The notes under the pieces: model-generated | The model's input: the letters and a program-made list of their open reading frames with translations, nothing else | What the model was told of the DNA's origin: nothing | Database searches by the model: none | Position numbers and translations under genes: made by a program | Shown here: piece after piece, positions 6,848 through 14,972 of the stretch | Layout: every line of letters starts with the position of its first letter | Numbering within the stretch: the first letter of the stretch is position 1 | From: Faecalibacterium langellae | GTDB taxonomy: Bacteria; Bacillota; Clostridia; Oscillospirales; Ruminococcaceae | DNA length: 64,000 nucleotides | NCBI RefSeq assembly: GCF_002549775.1 | Contig: NZ_NMTR01000002.1 | Coordinates: forward strand, 1 to 64,000 | Direction of reading: 5' to 3'

Positions 6848-9217
6848 TCACTCATGCTTTTGCGCCTCCGCAACTTCGGAAAGGCGGGTCGTAAGGATGC
6901 GGTAGAGTTCAAGGTCTTTCGGGAAGTGGTCAACAAAGGGCAGGATCACGTTGCCGAAGAACAGCAGCCCTTCACCCTCACCGGAGTGAGTGACGTAGGA
7001 AAGCTGATGGGGCGAAATGTTCAGCTGCTTCGCCAAAATCTGCCGGTCTCCGTTCGCTTGATTGAGCATATAAACGAAGTCCGAGTTCTCAAAAATATTT
7101 GATACTTCGGGGCTTGCCAGCAGATCTTTGACGTTCTGCGTTAGGGCTGTCGGGATGCCGCCCCACTTGCGGAAACGCTTCCAGATCTCCACGGAATAAG
7201 CGGCAGTCTGCTCCTCTTTCAGCAAAAGGTGGAACTCGTCTGCATAGTACCGGGTGGATTTTCCGGCACTGCGGTTGGCGGTCACACGCCCCCACACGGC
7301 ATCCTGCACGATGAGCATACCCAGCTTTTTGAGCTGCTTGCCCAGCTGCTTGATGTCAAAACAGACGATTCGGTTATTGATATCCACGTTGGTGTGGTGG
7401 TTAAAGATGTTCAGACTGCCCTTGACGTAGATTTCCAGCGCAGCCGCCACATGGCGTGCTTCCGGTTCATCTTGCGTCAGCAGGGCGTTGTACAGATCTT
7501 CCAACAGCGGCATATTTTCCGGGATGGGATTCTCGAAATACTTGCGATAGATCACATGGACGCAGCGGTCAATGACCGTCTTTTCCACCGGCTGCAAGCC
7601 CTCTTTGCCGCCCACCACCAGTTCGCACAGGGACAGCACAAAGTCGGCTTTCAAAGCCAGCGGGTTGTCCTCCTCCGAGTAGTTGCTGTTGATGTCCATC
7701 GGGTTGATATACTGGGTGCTGGCAGGGCTGATGTGGATGACCTGCCCATGCAGACGCTCCACCAGCGGAGCGTACTCACATTCCGGGTCGCAGATGATAA
7801 TATCATCATCTGTCACGAGGAATGCATTGCAGATCTCACGCTTTGCGCTGAAGGACTTGCCGGAACCGGGAGTGCCCAGAATCAGACCGTTGGGGTTCTT
7901 CAGCTTTTTGCGATCAACCATAATCAGGTTGTTGGACAGGGCGTTCAAGCCATAATACAGGCTTTCCTTGCCGTTGTCGAACAGTTCCTGCGTGGTAAAC
8001 GGCACAAAAATCGCCGTGCTGCTGGTGGTCAGTCCCCGCTGAATTTCGATCTGGCAATCTGCCAGCGGCAGGCTGCTCATCAGCCCCTGCTCCTGCTGGA
8101 AGTCAAGACGGCACAGTTCGCAGTTGTGCTTCTGCGCAATGCTGACCGCCTGAAACACGTTGGTTTCCAGTTCCTGCTCGGTCTTTCCGGTGTTCAACAC
8201 CAAAAAGGTGACAAGGAACATACGCTCGTTTTGCGACTGCAATTCTTTCAGCAGGGCTTTTGCATCCCGCCCATAAGTCGCCAAGTCTGACGGCAACACG
8301 TCCATATCATATCCGGCGCGAACAGCTTTTTTCTGATCTTCGATCTTGCTGCGGTCGAGTTCGGTGATGGTGTGCTTGATGGTTTTGATGGCCTTGTTCT
8401 GGTCAACAGACTGGATGTGCATGGTAACGATCTGGCTGGAATCCATGTCCAGAAAATCCTTCAGCAACTGGTCACTCAGGTCAGAAGCCGTGATATTCAG
8501 GAAGCTGACCGCCCCGAAGATGCCGCCCATCTGAAAGGTACGGCTGTTCTTAAACGCCAGTGCAGTGGGTGCAATGGCATCCTTTACGGAAAGGCCGCTT
8601 TTTACAAGGTCTTTCCAGTTGAAGTGGAACTTGTTGGCACCGTCCATGTTCAGCATCCCGTGCATCAGCCGCAGGCGCTCCGTACCGTCCAGCGGCTTTG
8701 CCAGAACGCCCAACCTGTGAAAGTTGTTCATCAGGTCGTTCTGGATGTGCTCCAGCCGCGGCTTGACCTGCGCCATGCTGTCTCCCTCGATGCCGTAGGT
8801 CAGGAATTTGGTCTTGGTCAGACCATTGTTGCCCTTGGAAAGCTGCTGCCGCAACATCTGGGAATACTCAGCGCGCACATCGTCAAAGCCGTCCTGCTGG
8901 TAAGGGATACGGATGGACTTTTCAAAGTCTGCGCTGTCTGTGGCAGTGTTCACAAAGGACAGTTCAAAGTGGATAGAGCTGTCGAAAAAGTTGAGAAAAC
9001 TGCACCATTCCTCAAAAATGGCGGTCTTGTCCTCCTGCTGGGCGAGCTGATAATTGATGTCCTGATACTGGATGGTGCGGGTGTAGTAGCCGGGACGGAC
9101 ACGGCAGGTGCCGTCCTCAAACATCCGCTGGAACGGAATGCTCTCCTGTGCCGTGCGGGGCACCGTGGACTTGGGCGGCTTTTTGCCGTCCTTATTCTTT
9201 TTCAGAAACGGAATCAT
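6848..9217 (-). CDS. virB4: VirB4-family conjugation ATPase
   Basis: A 789-aa cytoplasmic ATPase of the type IV secretion-like mating channel. The C-terminal RecA-like domain has Walker A GTPGSGKS (448-455) and Walker B RYYADEFHLLL (Asp-Glu at 660-661), followed by a TALTQN sensor segment; the N-terminal half is the VirB4 (CagE/TraE) region. Length is normal. The start at 9217 (MIPFLKKNKD) is preferred because GGGAG is nine bases upstream; an ATG three codons earlier directly abuts that site. It overlaps PrgI upstream and NlpC/P60 downstream, so the genes are probably coupled. Confidence 0.93.
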   Translation of the reverse strand: MIPFLKKNKDGKKPPKSTVPRTAQESIPFQRMFEDGTCRVRPGYYTRTIQYQDINYQLAQQEDKTAIFEEWCSFLNFFDSSIHFELSFVNTATDSADFEKSIRIPYQQDGFDDVRAEYSQMLRQQLSKGNNGLTKTKFLTYGIEGDSMAQVKPRLEHIQNDLMNNFHRLGVLAKPLDGTERLRLMHGMLNMDGANKFHFNWKDLVKSGLSVKDAIAPTALAFKNSRTFQMGGIFGAVSFLNITASDLSDQLLKDFLDMDSSQIVTMHIQSVDQNKAIKTIKHTITELDRSKIEDQKKAVRAGYDMDVLPSDLATYGRDAKALLKELQSQNERMFLVTFLVLNTGKTEQELETNVFQAVSIAQKHNCELCRLDFQQEQGLMSSLPLADCQIEIQRGLTTSSTAIFVPFTTQELFDNGKESLYYGLNALSNNLIMVDRKKLKNPNGLILGTPGSGKSFSAKREICNAFLVTDDDIIICDPECEYAPLVERLHGQVIHISPASTQYINPMDINSNYSEEDNPLALKADFVLSLCELVVGGKEGLQPVEKTVIDRCVHVIYRKYFENPIPENMPLLEDLYNALLTQDEPEARHVAAALEIYVKGSLNIFNHHTNVDINNRIVCFDIKQLGKQLKKLGMLIVQDAVWGRVTANRSAGKSTRYYADEFHLLLKEEQTAAYSVEIWKRFRKWGGIPTALTQNVKDLLASPEVSNIFENSDFVYMLNQANGDRQILAKQLNISPHQLSYVTHSGEGEGLLFFGNVILPFVDHFPKDLELYRILTTRLSEVAEAQKHE

Positions 9218-9554
9218 GGGCGTCATCTCCCTTCATAAGCAGTGCATAGTAATTGCGGGTCTGGTACGGACGCACCTTCGGGCGAACAAAGCGCGCCTGA
9301 AGGTAGTACCGCAGGATCTTTTCAGCCGGCTGACCGTTCTTCTGATACATGGCCAGAAAGAACATGGGCAGCATGACCGCCATCATGCCGAGGGTAGCAC
9401 CGGAATTGCCAGCGGTGTCCCGCAGAACAAAGAACAGCGGCACGCCTACGACTGCCGCTGCACCAAAACAGATAAGTTGCCGGGCGGTCAGGTTGAAGGC
9501 TACTTTGGACTTCACCTTGCTGAAATCGCGCGGCACGGAAATATAAGCTGCCAA
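9192..9554 (-). CDS. PrgI family membrane protein
   Basis: A 120-aa protein with two adjacent transmembrane helices (about residues 25-65: ICFGAAAVVGVPLFFVL and GATLGMMAVMLPMFFLAMY) and the family N-terminus AAYISVPRDFSKVKSKVAFNLT. It starts at a TTG, seven bases after GGAGG, where homology begins. PrgI proteins are VirB3-like inner-membrane parts of Gram-positive conjugation channels, always beside VirB4, as here. The end overlaps virB4 by 26 bp. Confidence 0.88.
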   Translation of the reverse strand: MAAYISVPRDFSKVKSKVAFNLTARQLICFGAAAVVGVPLFFVLRDTAGNSGATLGMMAVMLPMFFLAMYQKNGQPAEKILRYYLQARFVRPKVRPYQTRNYYALLMKGDDAHDSVSEKE

Positions 9555-9568
9555 AATTTCACCTCCAA

Positions 9569-10435
9569 TCAATGTGCACTCAGAATGCTCCGGGCAACAG
9601 AACCAGTCTTGAACAGCGTAAAGCACAGCAGCACCGTGTACCCCACGATGCTCCAGATCGAGTTGATGGCATCCCCGGAAATGGCAACATTCTGAAGCAG
9701 AACAGCGTAGATCGCCACGCAGATCAGGATCAGAAAGCCCTGAAATCCCAGCGCAAACAGAGAACGAAGGTAGTTCTGTCCCACATGGGATTGCTCGTGG
9801 TTACCCCATGTGGCCATGGGCACCGGAGCCAGACTGACCATCATGTAGATCTCAATCATTCTTCCGTAGACGATGACGAAAATCACAATGGACAGTATGC
9901 GCATGGTGATGCCGATAAAGAAGGACTGCAAGAACAGCCCGAACAGGGGTCCTACGTCCATCTGCATCATGCTGGATTGCAACATGGAAAGCCCGATGTC
10001 GTTCACCCGTGTGTTGCCGCTGATGATGCCGCTGGAATTTGCCACCACCTGCTGCGTCACATCGAACACCGCCATGATGATGTCGAAAGTGTTGGAGATC
10101 ATCCAGACCGAAATGGCAGTTTTGAAGATCCATTTCATCAGCAGCGCAGGTTCAAATTGTGCCATGTTGTTATGCTGGGTGATCATCTCAATCAATTCAT
10201 AACAGGCAATGAAGGTCAAAATCACGCCTGCAATGGGCAGCACCACATTTCGAGAGAGGGCTTCAATCATGGCAAAAACTCTCGGTTCAAAACTGGATGG
10301 TTTGGTGCCGACCTGTTGTGCGATGTTGCCCACTTGGGTGTTCACATCATCAAACAAGCCGGAAAGATTGGACATGATCGCCGCTGTCAGCAGCGACTTG
10401 ATCCAATCGGAGATTGCTTTGAGAACTGTTTCCAC
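9569..10435 (-). CDS. VirB6/TrbL-like conjugal transfer membrane protein
   Basis: A 288-aa polytopic membrane protein with about five to six transmembrane segments (for example NVVLPIAGVILTFIACYEL, IFVIVYGRMIEIYMMVSLAPV, FQGFLILICVAIYAVLL). The conserved EIYMMVSLAPVPMATW block is typical of the CD1112-like/TrbL proteins of this ICE family. Initiation is at GTG (GTG GAA ACA). It would form the inner-membrane pore together with PrgI, VirB4 and Maff2. Confidence 0.88.
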   Translation of the reverse strand: METVLKAISDWIKSLLTAAIMSNLSGLFDDVNTQVGNIAQQVGTKPSSFEPRVFAMIEALSRNVVLPIAGVILTFIACYELIEMITQHNNMAQFEPALLMKWIFKTAISVWMISNTFDIIMAVFDVTQQVVANSSGIISGNTRVNDIGLSMLQSSMMQMDVGPLFGLFLQSFFIGITMRILSIVIFVIVYGRMIEIYMMVSLAPVPMATWGNHEQSHVGQNYLRSLFALGFQGFLILICVAIYAVLLQNVAISGDAINSIWSIVGYTVLLCFTLFKTGSVARSILSAH

Positions 10436-10451
10436 TCAGTGCCACCACCCA

Positions 10452-10520
10452 TCAAGAAAAATGATTGATCAGGGTCTTGAGCAGGTTGAGCAAAAAGATA
10501 ATGTGCGTCAGAAACTGCAT
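10452..10520 (-). CDS. 22-aa hydrophobic microprotein
   Basis: The reading frame MQFLTHIIFLLNLLKTLINHFS has GGGAGG eight bases before its ATG and lies in the 230-bp gap between Maff2 and VirB6. It is almost wholly a hydrophobic helix. Strong ribosome-binding site and position suggest a real translated peptide, possibly a small membrane component; too short for a family call. Confidence 0.45.
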   Translation of the reverse strand: MQFLTHIIFLLNLLKTLINHFS

Positions 10521-10635
10521 AAAAATCGCCTCCCTTTCAAGTAACAGTGAATATTCGTTTTGCAATGAGCTTCCTTTGTAATAAAGAATCCGTTTGCCAC
10601 GGTGGGGCTGAAAGCTGCTTGCAAGTAATATGTAA

Positions 10636-10653
10636 GGGCGGCAAACGCCGCCC
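10636..10653. repeat. small GC-rich hairpin repeat (copy 2)
   Basis: GGGCGGC-AAAC-GCCGCCC preceded by TAATATGTAAG, matching the hairpin at 3836-3851. It follows the maff2 stop codon directly on the transcribed strand and may be an intercistronic stem-loop or weak terminator. Confidence 0.6.
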
Positions 10654-10661
10654 GGAAAAGA

Positions 10662-10742
10662 TCAGCCGAACAGACCGCTCAGCAGGGGCACCAGAGTGAT
10701 ACCGATGAGTGCAACGCCGCCGCCAGCCATGAGCTGTTTTAT
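10662..10742 (-). pseudogene. Maff2 protein, copy 2, C-terminal fragment
   Basis: Encodes KQLMAGGGVALIGITLVPLL then SGLFG and stop, the C-terminal half of the 71-aa Maff2 family, a small two-helix membrane protein of the ICE mating module. The reading frame is cut at 10743 by element A. Its N-terminus is at 30450-30570 and 12 bases of its middle lie at 21305-21316. The three pieces join in frame to a full protein. Confidence 0.85.
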
Positions 10743-10745
10743 CCC
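10725..10745. repeat. imperfect direct repeat flanking element A (left copy)
   Basis: AGCCATGAGCTGTTTTATCCC at the left junction resembles AGCCATGAACTGCTTCATGC plus CC at 21284-21305 on the right. Both read as Maff2 (G-[IM]-K-Q-[LF]-M-A) on the minus strand, so the attachment site of the element itself seems to carry maff2-like sequence. Confidence 0.65.
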
Positions 10746-10835
10746 CAATTAGGTGTAAAACTCTGCTCGATGGCGGGCGGCGGCGTACAAAAAATCTATA
10801 TGGTGTTGTTAAGAGAACCGTCCCGGCGGGACAGG

Positions 10836-12506
10836 TCAGGCAGTGACCTGTTCCACCTCCGGGATGGGTTTGAGATTAAAATGAATTTCGATAGAAATGT
10901 GTCTTGTTTTATCTTCGTCAATGCGCTCATGCACGACGATTTCTTTGATTAAGCGGTTGAGGGTGGCTGCGTCCAGCTCTGTGATGTTGGCGTATTCCTG
11001 AATGGCTTCCACCCATTGTTTTGCGTCATTGGCAAGCTGGACTTCATCGGACAGCCGCTTTCTGCCCTCGGACACTTTTGCTTTAAGCTCCGTCTGCTCG
11101 GTCTGTGTCTTTTCCAGCATGGTGTTGAAATTCTGCTCACTGATACGCCCTGCAATCATATCCTCATAAAGCCGCATGACCATTTTGTCCAGAACCTCAA
11201 TCCGTTCCTCGTCCCTTGTAAGGGAGCGTTCCATTGCTTCCCGCTGTTCCCGCTGCTCGGCTTCACAGGTATTGGTCAGGCGGTCAGCAACCGCTTCCCC
11301 GTCCATCAGGGCAGCTCTGGCACATTCCCGGATTTTCCGCAGCACATGGCTGTAAAGGGTGTCATAGTCAATCCGGTGCTGGGTGCAGTGGTTCTTTCCA
11401 AAGGCATTGTAGGTCTTGCAGGAATAAATCTGCTGGGGATGTTTTGCGTTTGTGTAGCGTACCGTCAGCGACTTCCCACACTCGCCGCATTTTATCAGTC
11501 CGGCAAACAGGCTGATTTCATTGGTCTGCCCCGGACGCTGGCGGGATTTCAGCTTATTCTGCACAATGTCAAAGCTCATGCGGTCAATCAGCGGTTCATG
11601 CTGCCCCTCCACCACAATCCAGTCCTCCGGCTTCTTTTCCCCAATCGTGCCGATTTTGAAACGGTAGTCCTTTTTCTGGGAAGCAATCGCCCCGGTGTAG
11701 ACGGGATTCATCAAAAGGTCTTTGATAACGGAGAAGTCCCACATATACCGCCCGTTTTCCGGGTCTTTCTTTTCCCATTTGGTGCGGATATTGCGAAGCC
11801 CCCGTTCCCGGTTCCACCATGTGGGGCAGGGGATTTTTTCTTCCTCCAGCCGTCTGCGGATATAGTTCGGACCATGACCGTTCAGGGCATATCCGAAAAT
11901 CAGCCGCACAATCGGGGCGGTTTCCTCGTCAATGAGCAGATGGTTTTTGTCCTCCGGGTCTTTCCGATACCCAAACGGGGCAAGACACCCGGTAAACTGT
12001 CCTTTCTGTGCTTTCAGAAGATAAGAGGAATGGACTTTCTTGGAAATATCCTTACTGTACATCTCGTTCAGGATATTCTTGAACGGGGCAATATCGTTGT
12101 TATCACGCAGGGTGTCGATACCGTCATTCATGGCGATATAGCGGACACCGTTTCTTGGGAAAAAGTCCTCAATCAAATGCCCGGTTTGCAGATAGTTCCG
12201 CCCCAGTCGGCTGAGGTCTTTCGTGATGACAAGGTTGATTTGCCTGCGCTCAATGGCTCTCAACATTCTCTGTAAATCAGGACGCTCCATATTAAGACCT
12301 GTGAAACCATCGTCCTGATAGACTGCCACAACCTCCCATCCCTGCTTTTCGCAGTATTTTTCCAGCATATCCCGCTGGTTGGCGATACTGGCACTTTCGC
12401 CTTGCAGGTCATCGTCCTTTGACAGCCTGCAATAGACCGCTGCACGATAGCCCCCGGCAAGTGCCGAACCGATTGTTCTGTATTCCATTTCGTTCATCAT
12501 AGCCAT
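10836..12506 (-). CDS. large serine recombinase of element A
   Basis: A 556-aa site-specific recombinase. The N-terminal resolvase domain (about residues 20-165) has the catalytic Ser in VYCRLSKDD (Ser29) and the [13 protein letters not shown] block; then a recombinase domain, a zinc ribbon (CGECGK...SCKTYNAFGKNHC, about 338-383), a long coiled coil, and a C-terminal IVVHERIDEDKTR block of the DUF4368 type. It lies about 90 bp from the left end, as is usual for TnpX/TndX-like transposases, and presumably excises and inserts element A at maff2. Its ATG directly follows the stop of the preceding small gene. Confidence 0.93.
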   Translation of the reverse strand: MAMMNEMEYRTIGSALAGGYRAAVYCRLSKDDDLQGESASIANQRDMLEKYCEKQGWEVVAVYQDDGFTGLNMERPDLQRMLRAIERRQINLVITKDLSRLGRNYLQTGHLIEDFFPRNGVRYIAMNDGIDTLRDNNDIAPFKNILNEMYSKDISKKVHSSYLLKAQKGQFTGCLAPFGYRKDPEDKNHLLIDEETAPIVRLIFGYALNGHGPNYIRRRLEEEKIPCPTWWNRERGLRNIRTKWEKKDPENGRYMWDFSVIKDLLMNPVYTGAIASQKKDYRFKIGTIGEKKPEDWIVVEGQHEPLIDRMSFDIVQNKLKSRQRPGQTNEISLFAGLIKCGECGKSLTVRYTNAKHPQQIYSCKTYNAFGKNHCTQHRIDYDTLYSHVLRKIRECARAALMDGEAVADRLTNTCEAEQREQREAMERSLTRDEERIEVLDKMVMRLYEDMIAGRISEQNFNTMLEKTQTEQTELKAKVSEGRKRLSDEVQLANDAKQWVEAIQEYANITELDAATLNRLIKEIVVHERIDEDKTRHISIEIHFNLKPIPEVEQVTA

Positions 12507-12704
12507 TTACCCACACAATCCAGACGGTATCTGGCTCTTTTGAACCTCATCTTCATTATAGCTCATATCTTTCCTTTTAGCAAGATATTCTTTCGTATTT
12601 GTCTTACCGTATTTCTGGGAAATCAGGCTGACGAACACATCGGTTGCGTCCAGCTCCCCGTCAAACACCGTTGTAACATGAATCTCTGTTTTGTTTTTTG
12701 CCAT
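12507..12704 (-). CDS. small protein upstream of recombinase A (candidate directionality factor)
   Basis: A 65-aa protein (MAKNKTEIHVTTVFDGELDATDVFVSLISQKYG...), with GGAGG before the ATG. Its core, V..V.[EF]F.G...A.D.F..LI, resembles the 55-aa protein in the same place in element E2 (43994-44161). Both end immediately or closely before a recombinase gene, so a role in controlling the recombinase is plausible but unproven. No known domain recognised. Confidence 0.65.
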   Translation of the reverse strand: MAKNKTEIHVTTVFDGELDATDVFVSLISQKYGKTNTKEYLAKRKDMSYNEDEVQKSQIPSGLCG

Positions 12705-12748
12705 AGGCAGTTATCCTCCATACATGAAAATAGCCAGACAGAGGGTGT

Positions 12749-12950
12749 CGGCAACGAAGTCCGGCAACGGGCTTCAAAAGACCTTGCAAACAATCTCAAT
12801 CTGGCGATGGTTACTATTTATACTTTTCTTTTATTTTTCTGTTGTTTTGGTTGTTATAAGGGAGAAAAGCCCGGAAATAAGGGGTTTTCCCGGGCTAATG
12901 CCCTGCAACCGGCTCGGCAACGGGATAGCAACAGGGGGTGCAACGGGCGG
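12749..12950. repeat. GGCAAC repeat cluster (candidate iterons/origin) in element A
   Basis: The 250-bp gap between the virE-like gene and the small gene holds GGCAACGAAGTCCGGCAAC (12750-12768) and, after an AT-rich stretch rich in T runs, CGGCAACGGGATAGCAACAG and two more GCAAC copies (12905-12943). A hairpin CCCGG...CCGGG lies between. Element E2 has the same 19-bp core at 44203-44221. Short repeats flanking AT-rich DNA beside primase and helicase genes look like a replication origin. Confidence 0.5.
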
Positions 12951-12956
12951 TCATTT

Positions 12957-14351
12957 TCAGAATGGAAGCTCCATCTGTTCTGTGACCTCCACAAAACCAT
13001 CCATCGTTTTTTCAGACGGGTTGCCGGAGTCCGTTGCCGGGTTTTCACGCTCCCAGCCCTTTTGTCTGCCATATTTGGAAAACATTCTTGGGTTCGGGAA
13101 GTACCGCCAGCCGGTAATGCACTGGTTCATAATCTCGTTGATTTCCCGGATTTCCCATTGCTTCGGCTCGTCAAAGGTATGGTTCAAGGCTTCCTTGTAA
13201 AGCTGCTTGGAACAGACCATGCTCCCGGTGTACTTATCAAGATACGCCTGTATCATTCCGGCTTTGGTGTCCTCCGGCATAAAATCCCGCTGGTGTTCTT
13301 TGAGATACCGTTGCATGGTGGGGCTGAAAGCCAGCTTGAACCTGCCGCTTCGGTAAATCTCCATAGCTTCTGCCCACATCTGCTCGATATAGGCTCTGGA
13401 AGCAGCTTCGTCCTCCAAAATGTGAACCTCGGCTTGCTCCGGGTACACCATGACGGGGATAAAGCGGCGGTTGCCGGAACGGTCAAGGGGCAGGAAGTCA
13501 AGGGCATTGGAAGTGCCGCCAAACACGCACTGACGGGGGCGGTCTGCCGGGTGGGTTTCATAGGGTATCTTGTAAACTTCTTTCTGCCGGCTTAAAAATG
13601 ACTTGATTTCCTCAATGCTCTTGGCGTTGGCGGTTGCCATCATTTCCGACATTTCGATAATCCAGTGACCTTGCAGCTTGCGGTACACATTGTCATCGTC
13701 CAGCTTCCGCAAATCATCGGAGAACCACTCGTCCCGGACTGCCAGCAGACGGAAGAAGGTGGACTTGCCAGCCCCCTGACCGCCTACCAGACAGAGCATG
13801 ATTTCAAACTTACACCCCGGCTGAAAGGCTCGTGAGATTGCACCCAGCAGGAACAGCTTCAACGCTTCATAGGTGTAATCGTCTGCGTCAGCCCCCAGAA
13901 AGTGCCGCAGACAGAAACGGATTCGTTCTGTCCCGTCCCACACAAGGGCACTTAGGTAGTCCCGGATGGGATGGTACTTGTTTTCATTCGCCACAATCCC
14001 GATGGCGTTATCAATCTTTTTCTCATTGGTAAGCCCGTAGGTTTCTTCCAGATAGAGAAGCAGATACTTCATGTCCGTATCGTTCAGGGCGGTGCTTTCT
14101 CTGTGGAAGCCGATGGGCTTTATGATGTCCTTGCGGTCAGTTAGGATGTTGTATGCGATAGCCCCGGAAAGCAGAGGGTCACGCTGGAATACGGTCAGGC
14201 AGTTCCGGATGCTCTGACGGACACCGCCTTTCTCGGTGGTTTCCAGCCCCGCCTTGATTTCCTCAATGCTCTGGGGCGGCTGCATGGCGTTCATGGTGTT
14301 TTTTAGTTCTTGCTGCGTCTGCGGCTGCAAGCTCTGCCATTCGCTGTTCAA
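12957..14351 (-). CDS. VirE/VapE-family P-loop helicase-like replication protein
   Basis: A 464-aa protein with the virulence-associated E domain: Walker A GGQGAGKS (190-197), Walker B-like WIIEMSEM, and the conserved FGGTSNALDFLPLDRSGNRRF block. Such proteins act as superfamily 3-like helicases with CHC2 primases in plasmid and phage satellites. The start is a TTG 89 bp inside the primase gene, so the two are translationally coupled. The homologue in E2 (44417-45823) is about two-thirds identical by eye. Confidence 0.85.
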   Translation of the reverse strand: MNSEWQSLQPQTQQELKNTMNAMQPPQSIEEIKAGLETTEKGGVRQSIRNCLTVFQRDPLLSGAIAYNILTDRKDIIKPIGFHRESTALNDTDMKYLLLYLEETYGLTNEKKIDNAIGIVANENKYHPIRDYLSALVWDGTERIRFCLRHFLGADADDYTYEALKLFLLGAISRAFQPGCKFEIMLCLVGGQGAGKSTFFRLLAVRDEWFSDDLRKLDDDNVYRKLQGHWIIEMSEMMATANAKSIEEIKSFLSRQKEVYKIPYETHPADRPRQCVFGGTSNALDFLPLDRSGNRRFIPVMVYPEQAEVHILEDEAASRAYIEQMWAEAMEIYRSGRFKLAFSPTMQRYLKEHQRDFMPEDTKAGMIQAYLDKYTGSMVCSKQLYKEALNHTFDEPKQWEIREINEIMNQCITGWRYFPNPRMFSKYGRQKGWERENPATDSGNPSEKTMDGFVEVTEQMELPF

Positions 14352-14907
14352 GCTGTATCACATCCTTTCCGTAGTCCGTAATCAAAGCCGCTTTTTCCTC
14401 TGTCTCCCCGAACAGCAGCACATCCAGCAGATATTCCACTTGGTCTTGCTTCTGTAAGGCTTCCACAAACCGGGGATGAAAGGCTTCCTCCGGGGAGTGC
14501 GGGGCGTAGTCCGTTCTCCATGCCATAAGCAAGTGAAGATAATCGGTAAGAATACGGAAGCAACGGTTTTTTGCTTCCTGAAACTGTTCCTCCGGGGATT
14601 TCTGCCGGGGCTTGGGCTTTTTTGCCTTTCCCGGCGGTTTCCAGTCCTCATAGGAAAGCCCGAAGTCCTGTGCCAGCTGTACGGCGGCTTCTTTCTTTCC
14701 CAGCCCATACAGGGCGGCGGCAAAATCAATCACATCCCCATCCGCACCGCAGCCGAAGCAGTGGTAACGCCGATCCAGCTTCATGCTTGGGGTTTTATCG
14801 TTATGGAACGGGCAGCAAGCCATCCCGTTCCGACCTACATGGATTCCATAATGCTCCGCAGCCTGTCTTGTTGTGACGGACTGCTTCACAGCTTCAAATA
14901 CATTCAA
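14263..14907 (-). CDS. CHC2 zinc-finger DNA primase-like protein
   Basis: A 214-aa protein. The N-terminal zinc finger (CCPFHNDKTPSMKLD then YHCFGCGADGDVIDF, about residues 31-63) is that of DnaG-type primases; the TOPRIM catalytic domain is absent, as in other mobile-element primase-helicase pairs. The start is TTG with AAGGAGG seven bases upstream. It probably works with the overlapping VirE-like protein in replication of the excised element. Confidence 0.85.
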   Translation of the reverse strand: MNVFEAVKQSVTTRQAAEHYGIHVGRNGMACCPFHNDKTPSMKLDRRYHCFGCGADGDVIDFAAALYGLGKKEAAVQLAQDFGLSYEDWKPPGKAKKPKPRQKSPEEQFQEAKNRCFRILTDYLHLLMAWRTDYAPHSPEEAFHPRFVEALQKQDQVEYLLDVLLFGETEEKAALITDYGKDVIQLEQRMAELAAADAARTKKHHERHAAAPEH

Positions 14908-14972
14908 ATCTATCCCTCCTTGAAAATAAGAAAAGCACCTGACATTCTCTGATTGAAAATGGCAAGTGCCTG

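Larger units (their letters stand above)
4862..6855 (-). pseudogene. NlpC/P60 cell-wall hydrolase (CD1108-like), split by a 250-bp insertion
   Basis: The N-terminal part (5273-6855) encodes a basic cytoplasmic domain, one transmembrane helix (HVLLIVGVFLLLLLLVMSAF, about residue 240), an extracellular region and an NlpC/P60 domain with the catalytic Cys motif FDCSGYVCW (Cys about 486). Reading leaves the domain at KPGDLV and ends in 15 foreign residues at 5227. The missing C-terminus, GTYDTPGKSHVGIHLGNG to the stop at 4862-4864, lies on the other side of the insertion and contains the expected catalytic His (SHVG). Joining the two parts restores GDLVFFEGTYD in one frame. The protein is normally a peptidoglycan hydrolase of the mating channel; as assembled it should be inactive. 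The start at 6855 overlaps the virB4 stop. Confidence 0.85.
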
